Positions 24,460 to 32,824 of a stretch of 36,511 nucleotides of DNA are shown one piece after another. A program made the position numbers and the translations under genes. Numbering within the stretch: position 1 is the first letter of the stretch; the number at the start of each line of letters is the position of its first letter. This DNA comes from Campylobacteraceae bacterium (GTDB lineage Bacteria > Campylobacterota > Campylobacteria > Campylobacterales > Campylobacteraceae). Location: assembly GCA_012519705.1 (NCBI GenBank), contig JAAYPR010000026.1:1-36511 (forward strand), read 5' to 3'. Below the pieces are notes generated by a model. The model worked only from the letters and a program-made list of their open reading frames with translations, had not been told where the DNA came from and did not search any database.

Positions 24460-25659
24460 TCAGTAAAGATAATACCTAGCCTTCAGTGTTCCAAAGCTAT
24501 AAATCTCTATTCTCTCATGCTCAAGTAGAATTTCTTCATCAGTTAGTATATGGCTTCCACCTTTTTCTATGCCGTAAAACTTAAGTCTTAGCTCTAGCTC
24601 ATCATCTAGCATGATAACTTTATCAAGTCCTCTACTTTTTAGCTCATTTGCCAGCTCTTTGGCGATATCGTAGTCGTAGATGAAGTGCTTTTCTGGCTTA
24701 TCTCTAAAAATAAGCGGATAAAAAGCTTGGTTAAAAATCACAAAAACCGAATATGAGCTTAAAGTTATGAACAAAAACAGAGCCAAAACATTGTATTTTT
24801 TTCTAAATCTTGGAAGCCTAACTCTATATGAGGTAAAAAACACCTTCACCATCAAAGGAATGGCGATTACCGTATATGGTAAAAACTCCTCTAACTCAAC
24901 CCTTTGTCTAAAAGAAAGAAGCGAACTTAAGCAAAATGAGACTACGACTATAAACCAAAGTAGGTTTTTCCTCTCTTTCACCCACACTCTATACACCGCA
25001 TAGATAAAAAACATAAAGACAAACGGCGAAAAAACAGCCGCATAAACCCCGATAGTATCTAGAAAATACCCCTTTGGTTTGCCACCTACATCAAAGTCGT
25101 AAATTATCAAAGATAGTATAAAAAGCACTCCAGAGACTAAGCTAAGTCTTTTGTTTTTATAAAATGTAGCGTAAAAAAACACCCCTAAATAAAGTGTGCT
25201 AAAAGACCTATCTATCAAAAGCGTGACGGCAAGGACTAAAAGAGCTAAGCTCTTGCTTTTTATCTCATGAAAATAGAGAAACAAAAGTGTGAAAAAAAGT
25301 ATAATCCCAGCTTCATTTACCAAAATAGCACTTGCCATAACTCCTGGTAAAAACATATAAATAGTAGCACTCATCAGCCTGTCAAGGCGGGATTTAAGCA
25401 TGATTTTAGAAACTTTAAAGACTAAAATAGCGTTTGCTAAATGTATAAGTAAAAAAGGCAGTCTTAAAGCAAAGTCATTTTGCCCAAAAATAGCACATGA
25501 AATTTGGGTGATAAAGCCTACCAAGCCCTGTTTATTAAAGTAAATTTCAGCCTCGTCATAGCTTATGCTTAAATTTGAAATGGCATACAAAAGCAGGAGT
25601 AAATTTAGCAAAAATGCTAGTAAAAAAAGCTGATTTTCACTTCTAAATAGTTTTGACAT
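24460..25659 (-). CDS. Polytopic membrane protein, GT39/ArnT-like glycosyltransferase family
   Basis: A 399-aa protein with about ten hydrophobic spans and a small soluble C-terminal part (IAKELANELKSRGLDKVIML). The acidic pair in the first loop, SISYDEAEIYF (about 31-41), matches the DE motif of GT-C enzymes such as ArnT and PMT, which take sugars from lipid-linked donors. ALRLPFLLIHLANAILVF is also typical of the family. It overlaps the MFS gene upstream by 17 bases, so the two are coupled. The acceptor is unknown, perhaps lipid A or a surface glycan. Confidence 0.7.
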   Translation of the reverse strand: MSKLFRSENQLFLLAFLLNLLLLLYAISNLSISYDEAEIYFNKQGLVGFITQISCAIFGQNDFALRLPFLLIHLANAILVFKVSKIMLKSRLDRLMSATIYMFLPGVMASAILVNEAGIILFFTLLFLYFHEIKSKSLALLVLAVTLLIDRSFSTLYLGVFFYATFYKNKRLSLVSGVLFILSLIIYDFDVGGKPKGYFLDTIGVYAAVFSPFVFMFFIYAVYRVWVKERKNLLWFIVVVSFCLSSLLSFRQRVELEEFLPYTVIAIPLMVKVFFTSYRVRLPRFRKKYNVLALFLFITLSSYSVFVIFNQAFYPLIFRDKPEKHFIYDYDIAKELANELKSRGLDKVIMLDDELELRLKFYGIEKGGSHILTDEEILLEHERIEIYSFGTLKARYYLY

Positions 25660-26797
25660 CTCTACCTAGCCTATAAACAAAAAATAGTGAGATTAAAAGA
25701 AGCAGAGTTAAAAAGCTCAAAAATGCATCCCAACTTCTGTTATATAAAACTATGGGAACAAAGCTCCCAAGTGCTCCACCAAGGTAGTAAAAGCTTACAT
25801 AAAGTCCGTTTGATATAGCTTTATGCTCAGTTGCTAGGACATTGATATACCCAGAAGCGACAGAGTGGGCTATAAAATTTCCTAAGCACACTATAAGCAT
25901 AGCAGTAAATATCAAAGAAAAGTCTTTTACGTGAAGAAGTAGCGTCCCAATGATAAAAATCAAAACCCCCCACGCCATCGCCTTTGGCGGTGTTTTGAAA
26001 AAGCCTATCACCCTTTTATAGTTAAACGAGATAATCGCCCCTATAAAATAGCCTACATAAATCATACTTGTTTTTGAGCCACTATAGCTTCCATCTATCT
26101 TTAAAAGCTCAAATGGCAAAAAGTTTAAAATCGCTTGAAATGAAAAAAAGACAAAAAATATAAACGCACAAATTCGGGCGTTATGCTTAACTCTAAGAAC
26201 TAAAAATATATCTTTAAACTCTGTTTTTTTAATCTTAGCGGTTTTGTTTTCTGAAACCTTGCTTAGTAAAAAACTACTTACTAGTAAACTTGCCCCTAAA
26301 AGCACAAAAAACAGCTTCCAATCCCCTGATAAATCATAGCTAAGCCCACATAAAAACCTGCCTACAAACCCGCCTAAGATAGTTATGCCGATATAAACTC
26401 CTATCGCACTACCAACTTTTTCTTTTGGTGAGCTCATGGAAATGTAGGTCATTATGCCTGTAAGTGCTGCTGGAGCTATGATACCTTGGATTATCCTAAC
26501 AAAAAGCATAGCACCATAACTATGAGTGTTTACAAAGATAAACTCAGAGACTCCAAAGATAAAAAATGCAAAAACTAAAATTTTCTTGATAGAGAATTTC
26601 TCTAAAATATAGCCATAAAAAACACTTGCAAAAGCAAGTGGAAGTAAAATAGCAGTTGTAAAAAGTGAAGTTTGAAATTTAGTGATGTTTAGACTATGCT
26701 CAAACAGCGGTTGTAAGGGCTGAATAGCATACATCACACACAGAGTTAGCCCAGCACAAAGATACATAACTAAGATATCAAATTTTGTGCTGGTCAC
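25643..26797 (-). CDS. MFS transporter (YnfM/AraJ-like, 12 TM)
   Basis: A 384-aa protein with about 12 spans. The motif-A-like loop is FYGYILEKFSIKKILVFAF, and GFVGRFLCGLSYDLSGDWKLFF matches the end of the first half. The start is GTG at 26797 with AAGGA 6 bases before it; it begins 9 bases after the stop of the phosphoribosyltransferase gene. The family exports drugs, sugars or metabolites. In this purine-linked operon, export of a base or nucleoside is possible but not shown. Confidence 0.85.
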   Translation of the reverse strand: MTSTKFDILVMYLCAGLTLCVMYAIQPLQPLFEHSLNITKFQTSLFTTAILLPLAFASVFYGYILEKFSIKKILVFAFFIFGVSEFIFVNTHSYGAMLFVRIIQGIIAPAALTGIMTYISMSSPKEKVGSAIGVYIGITILGGFVGRFLCGLSYDLSGDWKLFFVLLGASLLVSSFLLSKVSENKTAKIKKTEFKDIFLVLRVKHNARICAFIFFVFFSFQAILNFLPFELLKIDGSYSGSKTSMIYVGYFIGAIISFNYKRVIGFFKTPPKAMAWGVLIFIIGTLLLHVKDFSLIFTAMLIVCLGNFIAHSVASGYINVLATEHKAISNGLYVSFYYLGGALGSFVPIVLYNRSWDAFLSFLTLLLLISLFFVYRLGRDVKTI

Positions 26798-26806
26798 CTT
26801 GCGTCC

Positions 26807-27247
26807 TTAAATTTCAATATCCCATAAGAAAACTATCCAGTCTTTTGCCTCTTTGATAGTAAAGTCAGGCTTAACTAAAGCTCTCTCTTTATAAAATAGA
26901 GTCGCTGTTTTAAACTCAACTTCTGGATATAAGTCTTTTAAAATTCTTAAAATTTCAACCATACTCTCGCCACTATCGATGATGTCTTCAACTATCAAAA
27001 CTCTTTTGTATTTAGAGAGGTCTGGGATGTTGAAAACCTCCACCGTGTCAAGCTTTTTATCATCATCGTAATGAATCGAGTTTAAAACAAACAAATTTCT
27101 ATTTTTCAAAGCATTTGCCATAAAATGCCCGATAGTAAGCCCTCCTCTTGCAACAGCAAGCAAAACTTCTGGCTCAAACTCTTTTTTTACAAGACGCGTA
27201 AGCTCTTTAACATCTTTTTCAAACTCTGTAAAACCGTAATTTATCAT
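26807..27247 (-). CDS. Purine-type phosphoribosyltransferase
   Basis: A 146-aa type I phosphoribosyltransferase with the PRPP loop VLIVEDIIDSGESM (about 82-95) and the PPi loop AVARGGLTIG (31-40). The short hood and C-terminal WDIEI are like Gpt (xanthine/guanine) and other small hypoxanthine enzymes. It would turn a free base plus PRPP into a nucleotide in the cytoplasm. It follows the purine permease by 4 bases, so uptake and salvage are coupled. The exact base cannot be fixed. Confidence 0.88.
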   Translation of the reverse strand: MINYGFTEFEKDVKELTRLVKKEFEPEVLLAVARGGLTIGHFMANALKNRNLFVLNSIHYDDDKKLDTVEVFNIPDLSKYKRVLIVEDIIDSGESMVEILRILKDLYPEVEFKTATLFYKERALVKPDFTIKEAKDWIVFLWDIEI

Positions 27248-27251
27248 CTCT

Positions 27252-28538
27252 CTACCCCACTATAAAAGCTAGCATACTAATCGCTGCCAATGTTACAATA
27301 CCTAAATTTATCTCTTCAAACTCTCTTTTTACAAGTCTTACAAAGAAATATGCCACAAACCCAAACGCAAGCCCCGTTGTAATCGAGTAAGTTAAAGGCA
27401 TAAGCATAACTATAAAAAATGCCGCAACATTTGTCGCCTGAGAGCTAAAGTCAATTTTTGCTAATTCACTAAACATCATAACCCCAACCATAACTAAAAC
27501 AGGATAAATTGCATTTGGCGGGATAGCTTTAAAAAGTGGCAACATAAAAAGAGTTAGCGTAAAAAATAGCCCCGTGAAAACTGATGTAAGCCCCGTTCTA
27601 CCACCTTCTTCAACACCGCTTGCACTCTCAGCAAAAGCAGTCGTTGTACTAACTCCTAGAAACGACCCAGCAGTTGAAGCAGTAGCGTCCACCATAAGAG
27701 TTTTTTCAAATTTTTTCATACCCTCTTCGTCATCAAATAAATTTGCTCTATTTCCAACACCTGAAAGTGTTCCAAGTGAGTCAAAAAGCTGAGTTATAAA
27801 AAATGTAATGATAGCTGGAAGTAGAGCTAAACTAAATGCTGAGAGAATATCAAGCTTGAAAAATATCGGTGAAATCGACGATGGAAGTGAGAAAAACTCA
27901 GTTGGATACGGAGAAATTCCAAAAACCCAAGCAAAAATCGAAGTTATTAAAACCGCGATGATAAACGCTCCTTTAATTTTAAGAGCCCAAAAAGTCATAA
28001 CCATTAGTAACCCAAAAACACCAAGCAAGGTATTTGTATCGCTTAAATCACCTAGAGTTACTAAAGTCGCATCACTATGGACGATTAACCCCATCTCTTT
28101 AAGCCCAACAAAGCTTATAAACGCCCCGATACCCGCACTTATCGCTCTTCTTAAATCCATAGGAATGCTTTTTAACACCCAAACACGAAACTGTGTAAAT
28201 GAAAGCACTAAAAAGATAAATCCACTTAAAAAGACAACTCCTAAAGCTGTCTCCCAAGGAATCCCCATACCTTGAACTAAGCCAAATGTAAAGTAAGCAT
28301 TTAGCCCCATTCCAACGCTCATCGCAATTGGTGTGTTTGCGATAATGCCGTTTAAAACAGTTGCAAATATCGTAATCAACGCTGTTGATGTAATCAAAGC
28401 ATCCATCGGAAGCCCTGCGTTACTCATAATGATAGCATTTACAGGAACTATGTAAATCATAGTTAAAAACGTTGTAAAGCCAGCATTAAACTCAGTTTTT
28501 ACATTTGTGCCATGTTTTTTTAATTTAAAAAAATCCAT
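27252..28538 (-). CDS. NCS2-family purine (adenine/guanine/hypoxanthine) permease
   Basis: A 428-aa protein with about 13-14 spans. It shows TEFNAGFTTFLTMIYIVPVN at the N-terminus, GMGLNAYFTF near 76-85, FDSLGTLSGVGNRANLFD and STTTAFAESASGVEEGGRTGLTSV. These are hallmarks of the AzgA/PbuG-like purine permeases. It is a proton symporter in the inner membrane. It starts 1 base after the mqnE stop, so it is the second gene of the operon. Confidence 0.93.
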   Translation of the reverse strand: MDFFKLKKHGTNVKTEFNAGFTTFLTMIYIVPVNAIIMSNAGLPMDALITSTALITIFATVLNGIIANTPIAMSVGMGLNAYFTFGLVQGMGIPWETALGVVFLSGFIFLVLSFTQFRVWVLKSIPMDLRRAISAGIGAFISFVGLKEMGLIVHSDATLVTLGDLSDTNTLLGVFGLLMVMTFWALKIKGAFIIAVLITSIFAWVFGISPYPTEFFSLPSSISPIFFKLDILSAFSLALLPAIITFFITQLFDSLGTLSGVGNRANLFDDEEGMKKFEKTLMVDATASTAGSFLGVSTTTAFAESASGVEEGGRTGLTSVFTGLFFTLTLFMLPLFKAIPPNAIYPVLVMVGVMMFSELAKIDFSSQATNVAAFFIVMLMPLTYSITTGLAFGFVAYFFVRLVKREFEEINLGIVTLAAISMLAFIVG

Positions 28539-28539
28539 C

Positions 28540-29616
28540 CTAATAAACCTTTATTTCATTATATAAGCTATCTCTTTCAACCGGAACTAAGCCAGAAGTT
28601 TTGATAAGCTCGATGAAGTCACTCATCTGAGTTCCCTTACCACTTGCCGCTCCAGCACTACTTTGGATAGTCTCTTTTTCAATCGTCCCATCTAAATCAT
28701 CACAACCAAACTCTTGAGCCACCATAGCTAAGTTTATCGTTGAAGTCGCCCAGTAAGCTTTGATATGTTTAACATTATCAAGCACTAGCCTTGAAATAGC
28801 AAATGTTTTTAAAATTTCCACCGAGCCTAAAAATTTCTCGATTTTTAAAAAGTTATTATCTCTTTGATAAACTAGCGGGATAAATGCGTTAAACCCGCCT
28901 TTTCCACTCTCTACTGCCCTATCTTGCACATCTCTAATTCTTAGCATATGATCGATTCTATGCTCTCTTTCTTCGATATGTCCAAAAAGCATGGTTGCGT
29001 TACTCTCTCTACCAAGCCTATGCCATCTTTCATGTATTTCTAGCCACTCATTGCTTTTAACCTTGCCATTACAAATTTTCTTTCTAACTTCTTCATCGAA
29101 AATTTCAGCCCCACCTCCAGGCATAGAGTCAACGCCGTACTCTATCATCTTCTCTAGCACTTCTTGATAGGTAAAGCCATTTTTTCTTGATAAAAAGTCC
29201 ACTTCCGCAGCCGTTAAAGCTTTAACATGCAAAAATGGATATTTCTCTTTTATCATCTTAAAAATTTCTAAATACCATTGCCAAGTAACATTTGGGTTGT
29301 GAGCGGAGACGATGTGGATTTCTTTTGTGCCTCTTTTAACTGTATCATCCACGATTTGCATAATTTGCTCGTGAGTCATAGTGTAGGCTTTATCGTTTTT
29401 TCTGTGAGCTGAAAATGCACAAAACAAGCAAACATCAGCACAGTAATTTGTAGGATTTATGTGTCGGTTTAAGTTAAAATAGACTTTTTTGCCATTTAAC
29501 TCTTCTCTTTTTTTGTTTGCAAACTTACCAAGAGTAAAAAGATCTAAATCATAAAGCTTAACTCCATCTTCATAATTTAGTCTCTCGCCACTTTCGAGTT
29601 TCTCTAAAATATTCAT
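28540..29616 (-). CDS. mqnE: Aminofutalosine synthase MqnE (radical SAM)
   Basis: A 358-aa enzyme that joins 3-(1-carboxyvinyloxy)benzoate with SAM to make aminofutalosine, an early step of the futalosine menaquinone route. The iron-sulphur motif is CADVCLFC (C59, C63, C66), with NRHINPTNYC just before it; GGGAEIFDEEVRKKI and GFNAFIPLVYQ follow. It belongs to the MqnE/MqnC/CofH group; the motif set and length favour MqnE. It is the first gene of the minus-strand operon and is divergent from the GlmS-like gene. Aminofutalosine later releases adenine, which the next two genes could recover. Confidence 0.92.
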   Translation of the reverse strand: MNILEKLESGERLNYEDGVKLYDLDLFTLGKFANKKREELNGKKVYFNLNRHINPTNYCADVCLFCAFSAHRKNDKAYTMTHEQIMQIVDDTVKRGTKEIHIVSAHNPNVTWQWYLEIFKMIKEKYPFLHVKALTAAEVDFLSRKNGFTYQEVLEKMIEYGVDSMPGGGAEIFDEEVRKKICNGKVKSNEWLEIHERWHRLGRESNATMLFGHIEEREHRIDHMLRIRDVQDRAVESGKGGFNAFIPLVYQRDNNFLKIEKFLGSVEILKTFAISRLVLDNVKHIKAYWATSTINLAMVAQEFGCDDLDGTIEKETIQSSAGAASGKGTQMSDFIELIKTSGLVPVERDSLYNEIKVY

Positions 29617-29716
29617 AAAAATTTACCTTAAAAAATAAAATTTGCCTATTATAGACATTTTGGGCTTAAAAACAAATTTTATAAACTTAAATATAAGTTC
29701 GTTTATCGAATTTGTG

Positions 29717-29722
29717 TATAAT
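29717..29722 (+). promoter_or_regulatory. -10 box of the GlmS-like gene
   Basis: TATAAT at 29717-29722 lies 35 bases before the ATG and is preceded by TGTG, an extended -10-like context. It shows that the shortened gene has its own promoter. Confidence 0.6.
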
Positions 29723-29756
29723 TTCGGCTGAAATTTTTAAACAAAAGGAGAGCTAA

Positions 29757-30860
29757 ATGCTTGAAGATAGCGTGAAAGTAGATGAAAAAGATGGATATAG
29801 ATTTTTCATGGAAAAGGAAATCCATGAACAAAGTAAAATCGCACAAAACATTATAAACGAAAGAGTAAAAGACGGCAGAGTTTGCCTTGATGAGTTAGAT
29901 GAAGATTTCTTTGAAGGCATTGATGAGATAGTCATCTGTGCATGCGGGACAAGCTATCACGCAGGACTTGCTGGAAGCTATCTTTTTGAAAGACTAGCTA
30001 GCATTAGAACTAAGGTTGAACCAGCAAGCGAATATAGATATAAAAAACCTTTTATGAACAAAAACTCACTATTTATCGCCATCTCTCAAAGTGGCGAGAC
30101 GGCTGATACACTAGGAGCTTTACAAGTTGCAAAAGATGCAGGACTTAAAACGCTAGTGATTTGCAACGTTGAAAACAGCTCAATGGTAAAACTAGCAGAC
30201 AAAGCACTTTTAACAAAGGCTGGGGTTGAGAGAAGTGTAGCTTCAACTAAGGTTTTTACAACTCAGGTTTTATTTTTATGGCTAATTGTTCTCTACCTTG
30301 CAAATTTAAGAAACACTATCTCAAAAGAGAAGCTTGATAGCGAAATAAAAGCACTTTTAAAAGTGCCAAATTCTCTAAATATACCAGAGAATTTACAAAA
30401 AAGAATTAGAGTTTTAACCAAACACTACATGCATGGACACGGCTTTTTCTTTATAGGTAGAGATGTGTTTTATCCACTAGCATTAGAAGGAGCCTTAAAA
30501 CTAAAAGAGGTTAGTTATCTTCACGCTGAGGGTTACGCAAGCGGAGAGATGAGACATGGTCCTATCGCCCTGGTTGATGAGAGACTCTACACTGTTGCTC
30601 TACTTCCAAAAAACAGACTTTATGAAGAGACAAAAGCAAATGTTAATGAGATAATCTCAAGAGACGGACACGTTTTTGTCATAAGTCCAAAAGAGTTTTA
30701 CTTAAGTGATGACTTTATCCAAACAAGCGAGCAAGACCACTATATGAATGAGTTTTTTGAAATGCTAGTGATTTTACAGTTTTTCTCACTTGAAATTTCT
30801 ATAAGACTTGGAAACAACATCGACACTCCAAGAAATTTAGTAAAAAGTGTGGCAGACTAG
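29757..30860 (+). CDS. GlmS-like double-SIS isomerase lacking the glutaminase domain
   Basis: A 367-aa protein that matches only the C-terminal isomerase half of glucosamine-6-phosphate synthase, which is normally about 600 aa. Motifs: KDGYRFFMEKEIHEQ linker, ACGTSYHAG, ISQSGETADTLGAL, RSVASTKVFTTQ, LKLKEVSYLHAEGYASGEMRHGPIAL and PRNLVKSVAD. The Lys, Glu and His that carry out isomerisation in E. coli GlmS are kept. The N-terminal Cys glutaminase is absent. AAAGGAG sits 5 bases before ATG and a TATAAT box lies upstream, so the gene is not a fragment of a longer frame. It may use free ammonia or act as an aldo-keto isomerase/deaminase. A normal glmS may exist elsewhere. Confidence 0.88.
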   Translation: MLEDSVKVDEKDGYRFFMEKEIHEQSKIAQNIINERVKDGRVCLDELDEDFFEGIDEIVICACGTSYHAGLAGSYLFERLASIRTKVEPASEYRYKKPFMNKNSLFIAISQSGETADTLGALQVAKDAGLKTLVICNVENSSMVKLADKALLTKAGVERSVASTKVFTTQVLFLWLIVLYLANLRNTISKEKLDSEIKALLKVPNSLNIPENLQKRIRVLTKHYMHGHGFFFIGRDVFYPLALEGALKLKEVSYLHAEGYASGEMRHGPIALVDERLYTVALLPKNRLYEETKANVNEIISRDGHVFVISPKEFYLSDDFIQTSEQDHYMNEFFEMLVILQFFSLEISIRLGNNIDTPRNLVKSVAD

Positions 30861-30862
30861 AT

Positions 30863-31222
30863 ATGATTTTTGAAGATGATTTGATTTACATAGAAAGGGA
30901 GTTTAGCGAAATTCCTTGGGTTAAAATTTTTGCTAAAAGTGGCGTTAAAGAGCTAAGTGAGTGTGACGAAAGGACTTTAAAAAGGCTCTTTGACGCTACC
31001 TTGATAACTGAAAAAACTATGATAGAGTTTTATAAACCTGAGAAAATCAACATCGCAAGTTTTGCAAACTATGTTCCAAAAGTTCATATTCACGTTATGG
31101 CACGGTTTAAAGAAGATAGTTTTTTCCCAGAGTCAATGTGGAGCAAAAAACAAAGAGATGGGAATTTAACCCTGCCTGAGTTTGATGAGTTTGCTCAAAT
31201 TCTAAAAGAAAATCTTAAATAA
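30863..31222 (+). CDS. HIT-family nucleotide-binding protein
   Basis: A 119-aa protein with VPKVHIHVMARF. The canonical HxHxH histidine triad reads K73-x-H75-x-H77, so the first His is Lys while the nucleophile-type middle His stays. HIT proteins cleave or transfer nucleotides (Ap4A, AMP-lysine). The altered first position may change rate or specificity. It begins 2 bases after the GlmS-like gene with no clear ribosome site and is probably coupled to it. Confidence 0.75.
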   Translation: MIFEDDLIYIEREFSEIPWVKIFAKSGVKELSECDERTLKRLFDATLITEKTMIEFYKPEKINIASFANYVPKVHIHVMARFKEDSFFPESMWSKKQRDGNLTLPEFDEFAQILKENLK

Positions 31223-31293
31223 TAAAATTTATTATTTAACTGTTTAATATCCCAAGCTAGAATCTCTTTCAAATTTAATATAAAGGATAAATT

Positions 31294-31863
31294 ATGAAAA
31301 AGATTCTATTTTCAACCCTAGCGGCTTCGATGCTTTTTGTAAACTTAGCAAATGCTAAAGAGTATGTTTTAGACACTGCTCACACAGAAGTTGGCTTTAA
31401 AGTTAAGCATATGCAAGTTAGCAACACTAAAGGAAACTTTGGCGAGTTTTCAGGTGAGCTTGACTTCGACACTGATAAAAGAGTGCTTAACAAACTAAAT
31501 GCTGTTATAAAAATGAACTCTATCAACACAAACAACGACAAAAGAGACGACCACTTAAGAACAGCTGAGTTTTTCGATGTAGAGAAATATCCGGAGATGA
31601 AATTTGAGATGACTAAGTTTATCCCTGATTCAGACGATAGCGATGAAGGCAAAGTAATTGGAAATTTAACTATAAAAGACGTTACAAAAGAGATAGAGCT
31701 TGACTATGAGTTTGGCGGACTTGCTAAAAATGAGCAGATTGATAAAGTTGGCTTTACTCTAGAAGGCGAAATAGATAGAACAGCGTTTAACGTTGGTGAT
31801 GCTGGGTTTGCTATAGGAAGCAATGTTAAGATAGAAATCGAAGTTGAAGCTGACGCTAAGTAA
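31294..31863 (+). CDS. YceI-family periplasmic protein
   Basis: A 189-aa protein with a signal peptide MKKILFSTLAASMLFVNLANA (1-21) and the lipocalin-like YceI beta barrel: YVLDTAHTEVGFKVKHM, GEFSGELDFD, RDDHLRTAEFFDVEKYPEMKFE and GEIDRTAFNVG. The family binds isoprenoid chains in its cavity and is often linked to quinones or stress. The periplasm is the likely site. AAGGATAAATT precedes the ATG. It has its own terminator at 31885-31910. Confidence 0.92.
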   Translation: MKKILFSTLAASMLFVNLANAKEYVLDTAHTEVGFKVKHMQVSNTKGNFGEFSGELDFDTDKRVLNKLNAVIKMNSINTNNDKRDDHLRTAEFFDVEKYPEMKFEMTKFIPDSDDSDEGKVIGNLTIKDVTKEIELDYEFGGLAKNEQIDKVGFTLEGEIDRTAFNVGDAGFAIGSNVKIEIEVEADAK

Positions 31864-31884
31864 CTTTTAAACTCCCATTTTTAT

Positions 31885-31910
31885 GAAGTGGTAAGCTTCT
31901 TTACCACTTC
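31885..31910 (+). terminator. Terminator after the YceI gene
   Basis: A 10-bp perfect stem (31885-31894 with 31901-31910) with a 6-base loop, 21 bases after the stop. A pyrimidine-rich run follows. Confidence 0.65.
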
Positions 31911-32176
31911 TCTCTGCCCATTTCCCCCCCTGCTTATTTCCCCCCTACTCGCTCCGCTCCTCTCTGCTTCTGTTTTAAATGTCCAAATTTTATCCCCACT
32001 TTTTTCAAAAACCCTATAAATTCCAGTTCTTTACACTAAATTTAGTGTCAAATTTGTATTATTTTAAAATCTTCTTAAAAACTAAAATTAATTTCATAAA
32101 TGTTTTTATAATTTTATCTAAATATAAGCTTATGAATTGTATATTTTCAAGATTATTACTTTTTAAAGGAGATAAG
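31911..32176. other. Intergenic stretch with C-tracts
   Basis: Two copies of ATTTCCCCCC occur at about 31921-31930 and 31936-31945 (C7 and C6), followed by CTCGCTCCGCTCC. This strikingly C-rich patch lies in AT-rich DNA. From 31971 the sequence is AT-rich and holds the promoter region of the YjiH-like gene. No gene is seen. Confidence 0.6.
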
Positions 32177-32824
32177 ATGAGCGAAAATGTATCTGAAAAC
32201 AGCAATAAAAAGCTCATTGTTGGGACGATTGCCTTAATTTTGGCGATTATATTTTTTGGTGGTTTCACGAAAGATTATTTAGGTGGAATCTTTGACTTTA
32301 GTAAACTAACTGGTAGTTTCCCACAAACTCTTAAGTTAACCGGCGGTGACGGGGCAAAAGGTGGTTTTATCTTTGCTTTTAGTTTAGCACCAAGCGTTAT
32401 GCTTGCACTTGGCTTTGTGGCGATATTTGAGAGATATCATGCACTTTATGCAGCTTCAAGATGGCTAACTCCGGTTCTAAAACCGATGATGGGAATTCCT
32501 GGAAACTGCTCTATTTCACTGATTGCTAGTACTCAAAGCACTGATGCTGGTAGTTCAACAGCAAAGTTTCTTAGACTAGAGGGTGCTATAACTCATAAAG
32601 AGCTTTTGATTTTCGCAGCGTTTCAGTTTAGTGCTGGTGCGATGCTGACAAACTTTTTATCATCTTTCGCACCGGTTTTAATCACTCCAGACAAAGCTGG
32701 CAACGTAGCTCCAGTGTCGATTGCACTATGTTTAGGGGTGATTTTGGTATTTAAGATTTTTGGTGCGAATTTAATGCGTCTTTATGTTAAAAAATTTGTA
32801 AAAGATGACGAGGTAGAGATATGA
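32177..32824 (+). CDS. YjiH-like nucleoside-recognition (Gate) domain membrane protein
   Basis: I choose the ATG at 32177 (215 aa), which has AAAGGA 6 bases upstream; the longer frame to 31979 adds 66 unlikely residues. The protein has about five spans and a Gate-domain motif, PMMGIPGNCSISLIASTQSTDAGSSTAKFL. E. coli YjiH has the same size and pairs with YjiG. This pair stands beside the isoaspartyl dipeptidase gene in E. coli and beside an M20 peptidase here, which suggests a transporter for a small peptide or acyl amino acid. It overlaps the next gene by 4 bases. Confidence 0.8.
   Translation: MSENVSENSNKKLIVGTIALILAIIFFGGFTKDYLGGIFDFSKLTGSFPQTLKLTGGDGAKGGFIFAFSLAPSVMLALGFVAIFERYHALYAASRWLTPVLKPMMGIPGNCSISLIASTQSTDAGSSTAKFLRLEGAITHKELLIFAAFQFSAGAMLTNFLSSFAPVLITPDKAGNVAPVSIALCLGVILVFKIFGANLMRLYVKKFVKDDEVEI

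Noticed and set aside
27574-28275. Plus-strand frames inside the NCS2 permease gene
   Set aside because: Antisense shadows of a strong membrane-protein gene, with no start signals.
31979-32176. 66-residue N-terminal extension of the YjiH-like protein
   Set aside because: The sequence is AT-rich intergenic DNA without a ribosome site, while the ATG at 32177 has one and gives the family's normal length.
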